This document shows, piece by piece, positions 9,560 to 17,968 of a DNA stretch of 64,000 nucleotides. Numbering within the stretch: position 1 is the first letter of the stretch; each line of letters opens with the position of its first letter. Source of the stretch: Hyphomicrobium_A sp964405975 (lineage in GTDB: Bacteria; Pseudomonadota; Alphaproteobacteria; Rhizobiales; Hyphomicrobiaceae); contig CAYOPW010000002.1 in NCBI GenBank assembly GCA_964405975.1, positions 1-64,000 of the forward strand. The letters run 5' to 3'. The notes under the pieces were generated by a model, which saw nothing but the letters and a program-made list of their open reading frames with translations, was not told the origin of the DNA and did no database searches. Made by a program: the position numbers and the translations under genes.

Positions 9560-10822
9560 CTAGTCAGAGTCGAGACCATAAATCGAATGCAGCGTCCTGA
9601 CAGCAAGCTCGGCATAGGCCGCATCTATTAAAACGCTGATCTTAATCTCGGACGTCGTAATAGCCAGAATGTTAATACCCTTGTCGGCAAGTGCCTTGAA
9701 CATCATAGCGGCCACGCCAGCGTGGCTGCGCATGCCGATTCCAATAACAGATACTTTTGCAACGTCGGCTGAGCTGTTGACACCGAAGTCGCCAATGTCC
9801 GATTTGGCGGCCTTGAGCGCATCGAGCGTGCGCGGCAACTCGGCAGCCTGAACGGTAAACGTCATGTCGGTGTGCTTGCCGTCGGCGGTAACATTTTGCA
9901 CAATCATGTCGACATTAATGTTGGCGTCCGCAAGCGGCCCAAAAATGCGCGCGGCAACGCCGGGCTTATCCTCAACTTTAATGAGAGTTACTTTCGCCTC
10001 GTCCTTTGCATAGGCGATGCCACTGACGACTTGGTTCTCCACGATCTCATCCTCGTCGCAAACAATTGTGCCGATATCTTCCAGGCGATCTATGTGCACA
10101 GGCGCCATCGCATCCGGCGCAACAAAACTCGACAAAACGCGAACCCGCAGACGGTTCACCATGGCAAGCTCAACGGAGCGCGTTTGCAGCACCTTCGAGC
10201 CCAGTGAGGCCATCTCCAGCATCTCTTCGTATGACACCTTCGGTAAGCGATGTGCTTTGGGCACGATGCGCGGGTCGGAGGTGTAGACCCCGTCGACGTC
10301 AGTATAGATGTCGCACACATCTGCGTTGAGCGCGACGGCCATGGCTACGGCGCTTGTGTCGGAGCCGCCCCGTCCCAGCGTTGCAATTCGTTGCCGTTCC
10401 GGCTCGATCCCCTGGAAGCCGGTGACAACGGCCACTTCGCCATCTTCGAGGCGCCGGCGTAGGCTGCTTCCATCTATGCTCTTGATGCGCGCTGCACCAT
10501 GGCCGGCCGACGTGAGGATTGGCACCTGCCAGCCCTGCCACGAGCGCGCTTGCAGACCCATCGCTTGCAGCACGATGGCAAGCAAGCCGGCTGAGACCTG
10601 TTCCCCCGTTGCGACTATGGCATCGTATTCGCGGGCGTCATGCAGGACGGAGGCCTCCCGTACCCAGGAGACGAGCTGGTTCGTGACGCCGACCATCGCG
10701 GAGACGACGACAGCGACCCTATTACCACCTTCAACCTCGCGCTTAACATGACGCGCGACGTTGCGGATGTGCTCGATGTCGGCGACCGAGGTGCCGCCAA
10801 ACTTCATAACGACGACAGACAT
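9560..10822 (-). CDS. lysC: aspartate kinase
   Basis: 420 residues; first step of Lys/Thr/Met biosynthesis, phosphorylating aspartate. The kinase signature KFGGTS is at residues 7-12, the amino-acid-kinase domain spans about 3-230 (GRGGSDTSAVA, VDGVYTSDPR), and two ACT domains fill about 265-415, the usual site for feedback inhibition by Lys/Thr. It is the single-function alpha/beta class without a homoserine dehydrogenase fusion. The start was set at the ATG at 10822 because MSVVVMKFGG is the family N-terminus and GGCGGGAAACG precedes it; the frame stays open upstream to 10939 but that extension is not conserved. Divergent from ubiG. Confidence 0.96.
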   Translation of the reverse strand: MSVVVMKFGGTSVADIEHIRNVARHVKREVEGGNRVAVVVSAMVGVTNQLVSWVREASVLHDAREYDAIVATGEQVSAGLLAIVLQAMGLQARSWQGWQVPILTSAGHGAARIKSIDGSSLRRRLEDGEVAVVTGFQGIEPERQRIATLGRGGSDTSAVAMAVALNADVCDIYTDVDGVYTSDPRIVPKAHRLPKVSYEEMLEMASLGSKVLQTRSVELAMVNRLRVRVLSSFVAPDAMAPVHIDRLEDIGTIVCDEDEIVENQVVSGIAYAKDEAKVTLIKVEDKPGVAARIFGPLADANINVDMIVQNVTADGKHTDMTFTVQAAELPRTLDALKAAKSDIGDFGVNSSADVAKVSVIGIGMRSHAGVAAMMFKALADKGINILAITTSEIKISVLIDAAYAELAVRTLHSIYGLDSD

Positions 10823-11037
10823 TACGTTACGTTTCCCGCCGCGGCGCCCTTTGAATGCTGTTCGCAATGACCCCTCGGGGCGCAGGCCGAGAGATGGCAC
10901 AGTCGGCCGATCGGGCGTCGTAGGCCTCAGGCAAATCAAAATGCCATTTGCGGCCCGTTCTCATAACGAGATCAGCACGTTCCCGCAATATATCAGCCTT
11001 GACAATTTACGTGGCGGACCTGCGTATGCCGTAAAGA

Positions 11038-11796
11038 ATGAAAAGCGAACCTGCATCCGCACCGGAGCCCACGCTCGACCCCCGCGAAGTCGACCGCTTC
11101 CAGCGCCTTTCCAGCGAATGGTGGAATCCGAGCGGCAAGTTCCGCCCGCTGCATCAGCAAGGGCGCGCACGGCTCACCTTCATCCGCGACACCCTGGTTA
11201 CGCACTTCGGGCTTCCACCCAAAACTCTTAAGCCATTGCGAAACATCACAATTCTTGATATCGGCTGCGGCGGCGGTCTAGTCTGCGAACCGCTTGCCCG
11301 CCTCGGTGGACGCGTAACGGGTATCGATCCCACCGCGGATTCTATCGAAATTGCCCGCCGGCATGCAGAAGCCCAGCGCCTTGCCATCGACTATCGCGCC
11401 GCGCGCGCTGAAGAGCTAAGTGTTGCAGGTGAAACCTTCGACGCCGTCGTTTGCCTTGAGGTGATCGAGCACGTACCTGACGTTGCCGCCTTCCTAAAAG
11501 TGATCACCAAACTCGTCCGGCCCGGCGGCGCCCTCGTGCTTTCGACGCTCAATCGCACATGGAAGTCTTACGGGCTGGCGATCGTCGCAGCGGAGTACGT
11601 GCTGGGTTGGCTACCCCGCGGCACCCACAACTGGCTGCGTTTTGTGACGCCAGAGGAACTTGGCAGCCATATTTCGGCCGTCGGGCTCGCGCCACCGCAA
11701 TTTCGTGGAATGGTGTACGACGTTATCCGCGATGAGTGGCGTCTCGATGCAGATACCGGCGTCAACTATTTAGCCGCCACCTCGCGGCCGGCGTGA
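11038..11796 (+). CDS. ubiG: ubiquinone biosynthesis O-methyltransferase
   Basis: 252 residues. SAM-dependent enzyme doing both O-methylations of the ubiquinone ring at the inner membrane. SAM motif I DIGCGGG is at 74-80, with CLEVIEHVPD further on and the post-motif GGALVLSTLNRT, all typical of UbiG. DPREVDRFQRLSSEWWNP at the N-terminus is the family signature. The ATG at 11038 is the first in frame after the 215-base divergent spacer with lysC. ubiG divergent from lysC is common in alphaproteobacteria. Respiration via ubiquinone is implied. Confidence 0.97.
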   Translation: MKSEPASAPEPTLDPREVDRFQRLSSEWWNPSGKFRPLHQQGRARLTFIRDTLVTHFGLPPKTLKPLRNITILDIGCGGGLVCEPLARLGGRVTGIDPTADSIEIARRHAEAQRLAIDYRAARAEELSVAGETFDAVVCLEVIEHVPDVAAFLKVITKLVRPGGALVLSTLNRTWKSYGLAIVAAEYVLGWLPRGTHNWLRFVTPEELGSHISAVGLAPPQFRGMVYDVIRDEWRLDADTGVNYLAATSRPA

Positions 11797-11864
11797 CGCT
11801 AGCACGACTTGCCACTCCCTGAGCTGGATTGGGAACTCGACCCGGTTGTGCGTGAGAAGGAAAC

Positions 11865-11941
11865 TGGTACCGCCTCCCCGACTTGAACGGGGGACCTCTA
11901 GATCCACAATCTAGCGCTCTAACCACCTGAGCTAAGGCGGC
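11865..11941 (-). tRNA. tRNA-His (GTG), CCA encoded, no G-1
   Basis: A complete 77-base cloverleaf on the minus strand: 7-bp acceptor stem GCCGCCT/AGGCGGT with a G1:U72 pair, D arm GCTC/GAGC, anticodon arm CTAGA/TCTAG with loop TTGTGGA (anticodon GTG, reading CAC/CAU), T arm CCCCG/CGGGG with TTCAAGT, discriminator A73 and genomic CCA. The base before G1 is T, so the usual extra G-1 of tRNA-His is not encoded and there is no C73 to pair with it. This matches the divergent tRNA-His known from alphaproteobacteria. Confidence 0.97.
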
Positions 11942-12093
11942 ACGCATGGGGCTCGCAACCAGCGTAGCCTACCCGGCGCGTCTTAAAACCCCCTCCAAGG
12001 CCCGATCGTCAAGCGAAAATCTGGCGCCGCGATTAGCGAATGGCCAGGTAACGGCGGGCGCGCGAGCAAGAGCCAACGAGGGTCTTGATCACG

Positions 12094-12468
12094 TCAGCCC
12101 TTAGGCTTTGCCTTCTGCGCCGCTTCGCTCATCAGCTTGCCAAGTTCCTGAGCCTGCTGAGCATAGGTCTTCATTTGGTTTTGCGCGTAACGCTGTTGAA
12201 TCTCGATATATTCCTTGAGATCACGGGCGCGCGACAGATCGCTGGCAAATCGAAAGCTCGACTGGATGTTCTCTTCTGCGAACTTGCTCACCTGCAATTG
12301 CAGTTCCATAGCGCTTTGGGCCATGGCACCTTGTGACTGCGAAACCGTATCCTGGACTTTGCGGGCCATTTCCATGAATTGTCCGTACGCCGAGCGCGCT
12401 TGCTCGACGTTGCGCTCCGCAAGCTCACGAACTGCCTCTGGAATCTCGAACTGCGGCTTGTCATACAT
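12094..12468 (-). CDS. phasin family protein
   Basis: 124 residues from the ATG at 12468, chosen because AAGGAGGAAG lies just upstream; 20 extra in-frame residues further up have no support. It is almost all helix with heptad-like hydrophobics and many Gln/Ala/Glu (QARSAYGQFMEMARKVQDTV), the phasin_2-type pattern. Phasins coat polyhydroxyalkanoate granules in the cytoplasm, but many alphaproteobacterial members have no proven granule link. No PHA synthase or depolymerase is in the window, so the granule role is family knowledge, not context. Confidence 0.88.
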   Translation of the reverse strand: MYDKPQFEIPEAVRELAERNVEQARSAYGQFMEMARKVQDTVSQSQGAMAQSAMELQLQVSKFAEENIQSSFRFASDLSRARDLKEYIEIQQRYAQNQMKTYAQQAQELGKLMSEAAQKAKPKG

Positions 12469-12660
12469 CGGCGGCTTCCTCCTTATAGGCCAGGGAGCTC
12501 CTGGGGCCCGCTCCTGGTTATCGGGCATTGACTGATTATATCCAGAGACCGATGCGAAGCGACCGCGAAATTGAGTGTGGATAGCGTACCTGGGGCGATC
12601 GGGCTCGTGGACGCAGAGAGCCGCACGCGCTAACAGACTTTAAGCCTTGGTGTTTCGTCC

Positions 12661-13905
12661 ATGCCAGCTGACGGACCTCGCGCATTGCCACAATCGACCG
12701 GGTCGGGCCCCGAGCAAGCTCTATTGCGCTGCAGCGGTCCCGCATGGGTGATCGATCCAGCCAAAGGTTGTGTCCTTGCGGCCAACTCTGCCGGGGCCGC
12801 GCGCTTGGGGCTGTGCCCGGATGCGGCCTCTGGAACGCTGGATGCGGCGATGCCCGGCCTCGTTCGGCTGCGTGCCATGGCCCGTGAGCCGCTCAATGGT
12901 GGAAGGCGCGAGTCGCTGGTTTTTTGGACGGCCTATGGGGCGGAAAACCTCCTTTGCAGCGTTAGCGCCGTAGCACAATCAGGTGCACCTCCCCTGGTCC
13001 TCGTAACAATGGTTAACGAGGACCGAGATGTCGCCGCCACATCCGAATCCCGTCAATCGAGCGGTGTTTCAGGCACTGATGACGACGCAGCGACGCTTAA
13101 GAAGATCGCCAGCGCAATTCGCGGCGGCTTTGGTGCACGCAAGGACCAGAATGAAGAACCGACAGCAGAATCGGAAGTGGATGAGGCAGAATCAGCCGCT
13201 TCATCACCCGATTCCGCACCCAATGTCTCCAAACTCGCACATGAGCTGAGAACACCCTTGAGCGCTATCGCCGTAGCTGCCGAAATCATGAAGGACGAGC
13301 GGTTCGGCAAGCTGCCCAACGCGCGCTACCGTGGCTACGCAGCCGACATTCACAATAATGCCCACCATGCCTTGGCGGTTATCAGCCGGCTCCTTAGCGA
13401 CGCGCCAGAGGCCACAACGAATATGCTGGAAACGGTCGAACTCGATCTCAACGCGATTTCCAAAGGCTCCGTTTCAGCCATGCGGCCGCTTGCCGAGGAA
13501 GCCAAACTCAAGCTCCGCCAGAAACTGCACGCGCGCCTGCCGCGCGTCGTCGGCGATGCAATTATGGTGAAGCAGATCCTTTTCAATCTCCTGGCCAACG
13601 CCATCAAGTTTACCGAGCCCGGCGGTGAGGTTCGCGTGGTCACAGGTCTTGGTTATGACCAAGCCGTATTTGTCGCAGTTCGCGACTCTGGACGTGGAAT
13701 GAGCGCTGACGAAATTGAGCGCGCGCTCGATGCGTCGTCACCACCGAAGCCAGAGCGCAAGGAGGCAGGTGGTCTAGGAATCGGCTTGCCATTGGCGCTT
13801 AGCTTGGCCAAGGCCAACGGTGCGCGGCTTGAAATCGACAGCGCAGCGGGCGAGGGAACGGCAGTCGCATTGATCTTCCCCAAAGAGCGCGTCGCTGCGC
13901 GCTGA
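12661..13905 (+). CDS. soluble sensor histidine kinase
   Basis: 414 residues with no signal peptide or membrane segment, so cytosolic. The N-terminal 110 residues have a PAS-like fold pattern (AWVIDPAKGCVLAANSAG), then an acidic linker (about 135-185), the HisKA domain with phospho-acceptor H194 in HELRTPLSAI, and HATPase_c with N box NLLANAIKF near 310, G1 DSGRGM and G2 GLGIGLPL. All catalytic boxes are intact. No response regulator is adjacent, so it is an orphan kinase here and the signal is unknown. Start ATG at 12661, in a short divergent gap from the phasin gene. Confidence 0.9.
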   Translation: MPADGPRALPQSTGSGPEQALLRCSGPAWVIDPAKGCVLAANSAGAARLGLCPDAASGTLDAAMPGLVRLRAMAREPLNGGRRESLVFWTAYGAENLLCSVSAVAQSGAPPLVLVTMVNEDRDVAATSESRQSSGVSGTDDDAATLKKIASAIRGGFGARKDQNEEPTAESEVDEAESAASSPDSAPNVSKLAHELRTPLSAIAVAAEIMKDERFGKLPNARYRGYAADIHNNAHHALAVISRLLSDAPEATTNMLETVELDLNAISKGSVSAMRPLAEEAKLKLRQKLHARLPRVVGDAIMVKQILFNLLANAIKFTEPGGEVRVVTGLGYDQAVFVAVRDSGRGMSADEIERALDASSPPKPERKEAGGLGIGLPLALSLAKANGARLEIDSAAGEGTAVALIFPKERVAAR

Positions 13906-13940
13906 CACGTTGCCGCATTTCTTTCCTCTGCGAGTTTGAA

Positions 13941-13955
13941 TTAGACAAGTTCTAA
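13941..13955 (+). promoter_or_regulatory. candidate Irr box (iron control element)
   Basis: TTAGACAAGTTCTAA is a 15-base palindrome matching the alphaproteobacterial Irr operator pattern TTAGAA-N3-TTCTAA with one mismatch (C for A in the left arm). It lies about 145 bases before the FbpA-type gene and a full Irr homologue is encoded at 29992-30435. Irr binds such sites under low iron as activator or repressor depending on placement. TTGAAT at 13937-13942 could be an overlapping -35, so the direction of control cannot be read from sequence. Confidence 0.6.
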
Positions 13956-14058
13956 TCTATTGCATTCACTAGCGTTTTAATTGACTGGCCGCCGTCGTGC
14001 AGGCTAGGGATGGCACTTCGCGAGCAGGTGCTCGCAGGGGGGTCTAGCGTGACTCTTC

Positions 14059-14090
14059 CCAATACCGGGGCCTTGAACCCCGATTATTGG
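14059..14090 (+). promoter_or_regulatory. stem-loop in leader of iron-binding protein gene
   Basis: CCAATA (14059-14064) pairs with TATTGG (14085-14090) and CGGGG (14066-14070) with CCCCG (14078-14082), giving an 11-bp interrupted stem with a 7-base loop. The last two G of the stem are the first two of the GGAG ribosome-binding site (14089-14092) that serves the ATG at 14101, so the hairpin could mask it. No T-run follows, so it is not an intrinsic terminator. Function is inference. Confidence 0.4.
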
Positions 14091-14100
14091 AGCGAAAAAA

Positions 14101-15153
14101 ATGCGAAATTTCACTACCGTCCTGCGACGCACGACGGCTATTGCACTCTTTGTTTTTGTAACTCTTTCGCACGGCTTTGTGCCGCCTGCGAGCGCGGAAG
14201 AAGAAGTCAACATTTACTCCTACCGCGAGCCGGGATTGATCGACCCGCTGCTCGCTGCCTTCACCGAAAAGACCGGCATCAAAACGAACGTCGTGTTCGC
14301 CAAGAACGGCCTTGTCGAGCGGCTTGCTGCTGAAGGGCGCAATAGTCCCGCCGATGTGCTTCTCACGAATGAATTCGGATTGCTGACACAGGCGGTCAAT
14401 GCGGGCGTAACACAACCCGTCCGCTCAAGCGTCATTGACATGGCCATCCCAGAAAACTTGCGCGACCCAGAAGGACATTGGTTCGGCCTAACGCGGCGCG
14501 CGCGCGTCGTCTACGCATCGAAGGATCGCGTAAATCTCGAATCGATCACCTATGAGGAACTGGCCGATCCGAAATGGCGCGCCAAGATTTGCACGCGTTC
14601 AGGTCAGCACACCTACAACGTTGCCCTTGTGGCGTCCATGATCGCCCACCACGGTAAAGACGAAACTGAGAAGTGGTTGGAAGGTCTCAAGGCAAATCTC
14701 GCGCGCAAACCTGCAGGCGGCGACCGCGATAGTGTCCGCGACGTCGCAGCAGGCCTTTGTGATCTCGCGATTGGCAACACCTACTACATGGCCGCCATGC
14801 TCAAGAACCCCGACCAGAAAGAATGGGCTGACGCCGTCCGCATCATTTTCCCCAACGCCAACGGACGCGGGACACACGTCAACATTTCGGGTATGTCGCT
14901 CGCCGCCAATTCGCTGAACAAGGACAATGCTGTGAAGCTTATGGAGTTCCTTGTCTCGCCTGAAGCGCAAGAGATCTATGCGCAAGCAAACGGAGAGTAC
15001 CCCGTTGTGCCCGGCGTGCCGGCTTCCCCCCTCGTGCAGAGCTGGGGCACGCTTAAGGCCGACGAACTGCCACTGGAAAAGATTGCCGAGCTTCGCAAGC
15101 AAGCCTCTGAGCTTATCGACATCGTACAATTCGATCAGGGACCGAACTTCTGA
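14101..15153 (+). CDS. iron(III) ABC transporter periplasmic binding protein (FbpA/FutA type)
   Basis: 350 residues with a Sec signal peptide (hydrophobic core 13-27, cleavage probably after ASA at 30-32). The mature part is a class-II bacterial extracellular binding protein of the ferric-iron family: VNIYSYREPGLIDPLLAAF at the N-terminus, and the paired tyrosines Y228-Y229 in GNTYYM that ligate Fe3+ in FbpA/FutA. It would capture ferric iron in the periplasm and hand it to the permease at 15734-17479. It is the first gene of the operon, behind an Irr-box-like palindrome, and its stop codon shares one base with the start of the next gene (TGATG). Confidence 0.92.
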   Translation: MRNFTTVLRRTTAIALFVFVTLSHGFVPPASAEEEVNIYSYREPGLIDPLLAAFTEKTGIKTNVVFAKNGLVERLAAEGRNSPADVLLTNEFGLLTQAVNAGVTQPVRSSVIDMAIPENLRDPEGHWFGLTRRARVVYASKDRVNLESITYEELADPKWRAKICTRSGQHTYNVALVASMIAHHGKDETEKWLEGLKANLARKPAGGDRDSVRDVAAGLCDLAIGNTYYMAAMLKNPDQKEWADAVRIIFPNANGRGTHVNISGMSLAANSLNKDNAVKLMEFLVSPEAQEIYAQANGEYPVVPGVPASPLVQSWGTLKADELPLEKIAELRKQASELIDIVQFDQGPNF

Positions 15154-15677
15154 TGTCAGAGATCGAGACCTTTGGTAACACCTGTCCGTATCGCGGCACC
15201 GCGATGCCAGCGGGTGAAGTTCTGTCAGCGCCCGAGCGCTTGGTTGGCGTCGGCTTTCGCTGCTGGCTCGCCGGATATCAGACCAGCGACATTGGGAGCT
15301 GGGAAGTCGCTTGGCACGAGTTTTCGCAAGCTGTCGGCCCGCGCGAAGCCAAGCCGCTGATGACGGAGCTGGCGTGCTGGGTGCGTGCGGTGCAGGATGG
15401 TGCAGGACGAAAGATAGAGGTTTATCCCGCGCCGTGCAGGCGGTTCTGCCGCGACGAATGCTTGGCCATCTCCATGGTTGCAGCCTGCCAGCATAGCGCG
15501 TGCCCTGCGTTCCGCGCCTGTGCTGTCGCCTTGCTCGGTTCAAACGAAATCGACGAGGCCGTCGAAGGGGCAGAATGTTTCGCGCGAAGCCTCCAAGCGG
15601 CCGACCAGGTACTATCGCCCAGTACGGTATTCATGGGCGCTGGCCTCGTCTCGCCGGGCGTGCACGGGCATAGCTGA
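15153..15677 (+). CDS. hypothetical Cys-rich protein in iron-uptake operon
   Basis: 174 residues, family not recognised. Its ATG overlaps the stop of the binding-protein gene by one base (TGATG), so it is very probably translated by coupling. No signal peptide or membrane segment is seen, so it should be cytosolic. It has ten cysteines (11, 37, 75, 95, 99, 103, 112, 117, 123, 142); the run C95-x3-C99-x3-C103-x8-C112-x4-C117-x5-C123 resembles the cysteine spacing of Fe-S or zinc ligands, though no known motif fits exactly. The position between the iron-binding protein and the permease suggests a role in iron acquisition, such as reduction, sensing or iron trafficking. That role is inference. 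Confidence 0.7.
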   Translation: MSEIETFGNTCPYRGTAMPAGEVLSAPERLVGVGFRCWLAGYQTSDIGSWEVAWHEFSQAVGPREAKPLMTELACWVRAVQDGAGRKIEVYPAPCRRFCRDECLAISMVAACQHSACPAFRACAVALLGSNEIDEAVEGAECFARSLQAADQVLSPSTVFMGAGLVSPGVHGHS

Positions 15678-15733
15678 GATAGTCGACCTTGCGCCGCGTC
15701 TAAAAAGAACAACAACAGGAACCTGGGCGGTCT

Positions 15734-17479
15734 ATGCCGGAACTCGGGCCTCAATCAGTCTCGTCTCGCCCGTTGAGCGAAGTCTTACGGCGCATCTCGC
15801 AGGTGCCGAATACGATTGCGGCATGGCGCCGAAAGCAGCGCACCTCGCCGGCGTGGACTGCAATTGTTGCCGTTATTCTTGCGCTTGTCGCGTTGCCCAT
15901 TGCGACCATTTTCATTCTTGCGCTCGTACCTGAAGAAAACATCTGGCCGCACCTTTTGCGCACAGTCCTTCCCGGCGCGGCAGCTCGAACGTTATTGTTG
16001 GCCGGCGGCGTCGCCGTAATTGCGTTCGCCGTTGGTACAGCGGCGGCGTGGCTCGTCACCATGTACCGCTTCACTGGCCGTGAAGTCCTTGACCGTCTCT
16101 TGGTGCTGCCGCTCGCTGTGCCGACTTATATCGTAGCCTATTGCTACGTTGAGCTGTTCGATTATGCTGGGCCGGTTCAGACCGGAATGCGATCTTTGTT
16201 CGGTTGGACAGCCCCAACTGACTATTGGTTCCCCCAAGTGCGCTCGCTGAGCGGCGCTGTGTTCATTTTTGCGTCGGTACTTTACCCCTACGTCTACCTC
16301 ACCGCGCGTGCGAGCTTCGCCCAGCAATCAGTGTGCGCGCTCGAAGTCGCACGTACCTTGGGCCGCTCGCCGCTTGGGGCGTTTATTGAGGTTGCACTGC
16401 CACTTGCTCGCCCGGCCATAGCCGCCGGCGTCGCGCTTGTCATCATGGAATGTTTCAACGATCTTGGCGCCGTCCAATACCTTGGAGTCGACACGCTGAC
16501 GGCAAGCATCTATGTGACTTGGCTGCAACGATCGAACCTTGGTGGCGCGGCCCAGCTTTCCGCCGTCATGTTGATGTTTGTGGTCGCGCTCTTTGCGATC
16601 GAACGCAAGGCGCGTTCTGGATCGCGTACCCATCATACCACTGGCCGTTATCGCGCGATCCCCTTCCAAGATCTCCACGGGTGGAAAGGTGCAGCCGCAG
16701 CGACGCTTGCCGCCGTGCCATTCCTGTTCGGGTTTGCAGTGCCGCTCCTCGTGCTCGCACAGAACGCGATGACTCATGCGTCGGGAGCGATTGCAGGCGG
16801 TTACATATCGGCCGCGCGCAACAGCCTGCTGTTGTCATGCATTGCAGGATTGGTAGCGGTAGCCATCGCGTTGACTCTTGGATATGCGCGCCGGGTTGCC
16901 GGCAACAGTTTCATTCGCCCCGCAGTACGTCTCGCCGGACTAGGCTATGCCGTGCCAGGCACGGTCTTAGCGATCGGCCTGCTTATTCCCCTTGCCGCCA
17001 TCGATAACCGCGTGGACGCGATGTTCCGCAGCACGTTTGGATTCTCAACGGGACTCTTGCTATCTGGCTCGCTGGTCGCAATCACGCTTGCATATGTGAT
17101 CCGGTTCCTGGCGGTTGCATTGGGGCAAATCGAGGCCGGTTTAGAGCGCATTTCACCAAGCCTGGATGCAGCGGCCCGCACACTTGGCGAGACGGCCCTT
17201 TCGACACTGTTGCGTGTCCATTTCCCATTGCTGATTCCGCCGCTCGGCGCCGCAGCACTCCTCGTTTTCGTCGACTGTATGAAGGAACTACCGGCTACTC
17301 TGCTCTTGCGCCCATTCAACTTCGAGACGCTCGCGACACACGTCTACACGCTCGCGTCGATTGAGCAGCTGGAGCAAGCAGCGCTCGGCGCACTAACGAT
17401 CGTGCTAGTCGGACTAATACCAGTGCTGCTCTTACACAGAGCCATCGCGGGCGGACGGCCGGGAACCCGCACCGTCTGA
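15734..17479 (+). CDS. iron(III) ABC transporter permease, two fused domains (FbpB type)
   Basis: 581 residues with about 12 membrane segments. It is made of two homologous BPD_transp_1 halves (about 60-290 and 310-575), each with its own EAA-loop region (EVARTLGRSPLGAFIEVALPLARPA near 205-230 and DAAARTLGETALSTLLRVHFPLL near 475-498). This fused layout is typical of ferric permeases FbpB/SfuB/AfuB. It forms the inner-membrane channel for the binding protein at 14101. No ATP-binding subunit follows: the gene ends at 17479 and the next one is AsmA-like, so the ATPase must be encoded elsewhere. Start ATG at 15734 behind GGGCGGTCT. Confidence 0.92.
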   Translation: MPELGPQSVSSRPLSEVLRRISQVPNTIAAWRRKQRTSPAWTAIVAVILALVALPIATIFILALVPEENIWPHLLRTVLPGAAARTLLLAGGVAVIAFAVGTAAAWLVTMYRFTGREVLDRLLVLPLAVPTYIVAYCYVELFDYAGPVQTGMRSLFGWTAPTDYWFPQVRSLSGAVFIFASVLYPYVYLTARASFAQQSVCALEVARTLGRSPLGAFIEVALPLARPAIAAGVALVIMECFNDLGAVQYLGVDTLTASIYVTWLQRSNLGGAAQLSAVMLMFVVALFAIERKARSGSRTHHTTGRYRAIPFQDLHGWKGAAAATLAAVPFLFGFAVPLLVLAQNAMTHASGAIAGGYISAARNSLLLSCIAGLVAVAIALTLGYARRVAGNSFIRPAVRLAGLGYAVPGTVLAIGLLIPLAAIDNRVDAMFRSTFGFSTGLLLSGSLVAITLAYVIRFLAVALGQIEAGLERISPSLDAAARTLGETALSTLLRVHFPLLIPPLGAAALLVFVDCMKELPATLLLRPFNFETLATHVYTLASIEQLEQAALGALTIVLVGLIPVLLLHRAIAGGRPGTRTV

Positions 17480-17968
17480 ATTGTGCGAGCCAAAGTGATC
17501 ATCTCGCCCAATTGCGCACCATGCTTGCGGCACGTTGGCGCCGCCTCTTACCCTTTGCCACCGGTCCCCCCGCGGTTTGAATGGGCTCGTGAGTGCTGAG
17601 CATGTGCGCCGCGCCATATTGTCGTCACTGCTACTTGAAATCTAGTTTTGGAGGTGGCGTGCAAAGACGCATCTGCGTTACGCGACGGCCAATGATCGGC
17701 CAACATTCCACCGAAACCATGTCGGCAAGATAAGGCAAGCATCGATGCATGCTCGCTTTTCGAATAAAAGCGGTATACAAAGTGATTCGGGACGTTGGAA
17801 AACCGTCTTACGTCGACGTACCAGGCAGCGGAACGCTTGCGCGGAGCGTCGGCCAGCTTTACAAGTGTCCACGTCCCTAAACGCGCTTAAGGACATCCGC
17901 GCCGCCTGCTTCAACGCGGGCAGACGGTAGGCTGGCAACGAGTGGCGTACGCTAAGACGGCAGGGTCC
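17480..17968. other. intergenic region, about 490 bases, no gene recognised
   Basis: It lies between the permease gene and the AsmA-like gene, both on the plus strand. Open frames on both strands are short and without recognisable domains. Only small palindromes such as GCATCGATGC were seen. No terminator with a T-run and no ATPase fragment could be found, so the missing transporter ATPase is not a decayed gene here. Confidence 0.5.

Noticed and set aside
10999..11027. TTGACA followed 17 bases later by GCGTAT, a possible promoter for ubiG
   Set aside because: The -35 is perfect but the -10 matches only two of six positions and the start point would fall almost on the ATG.
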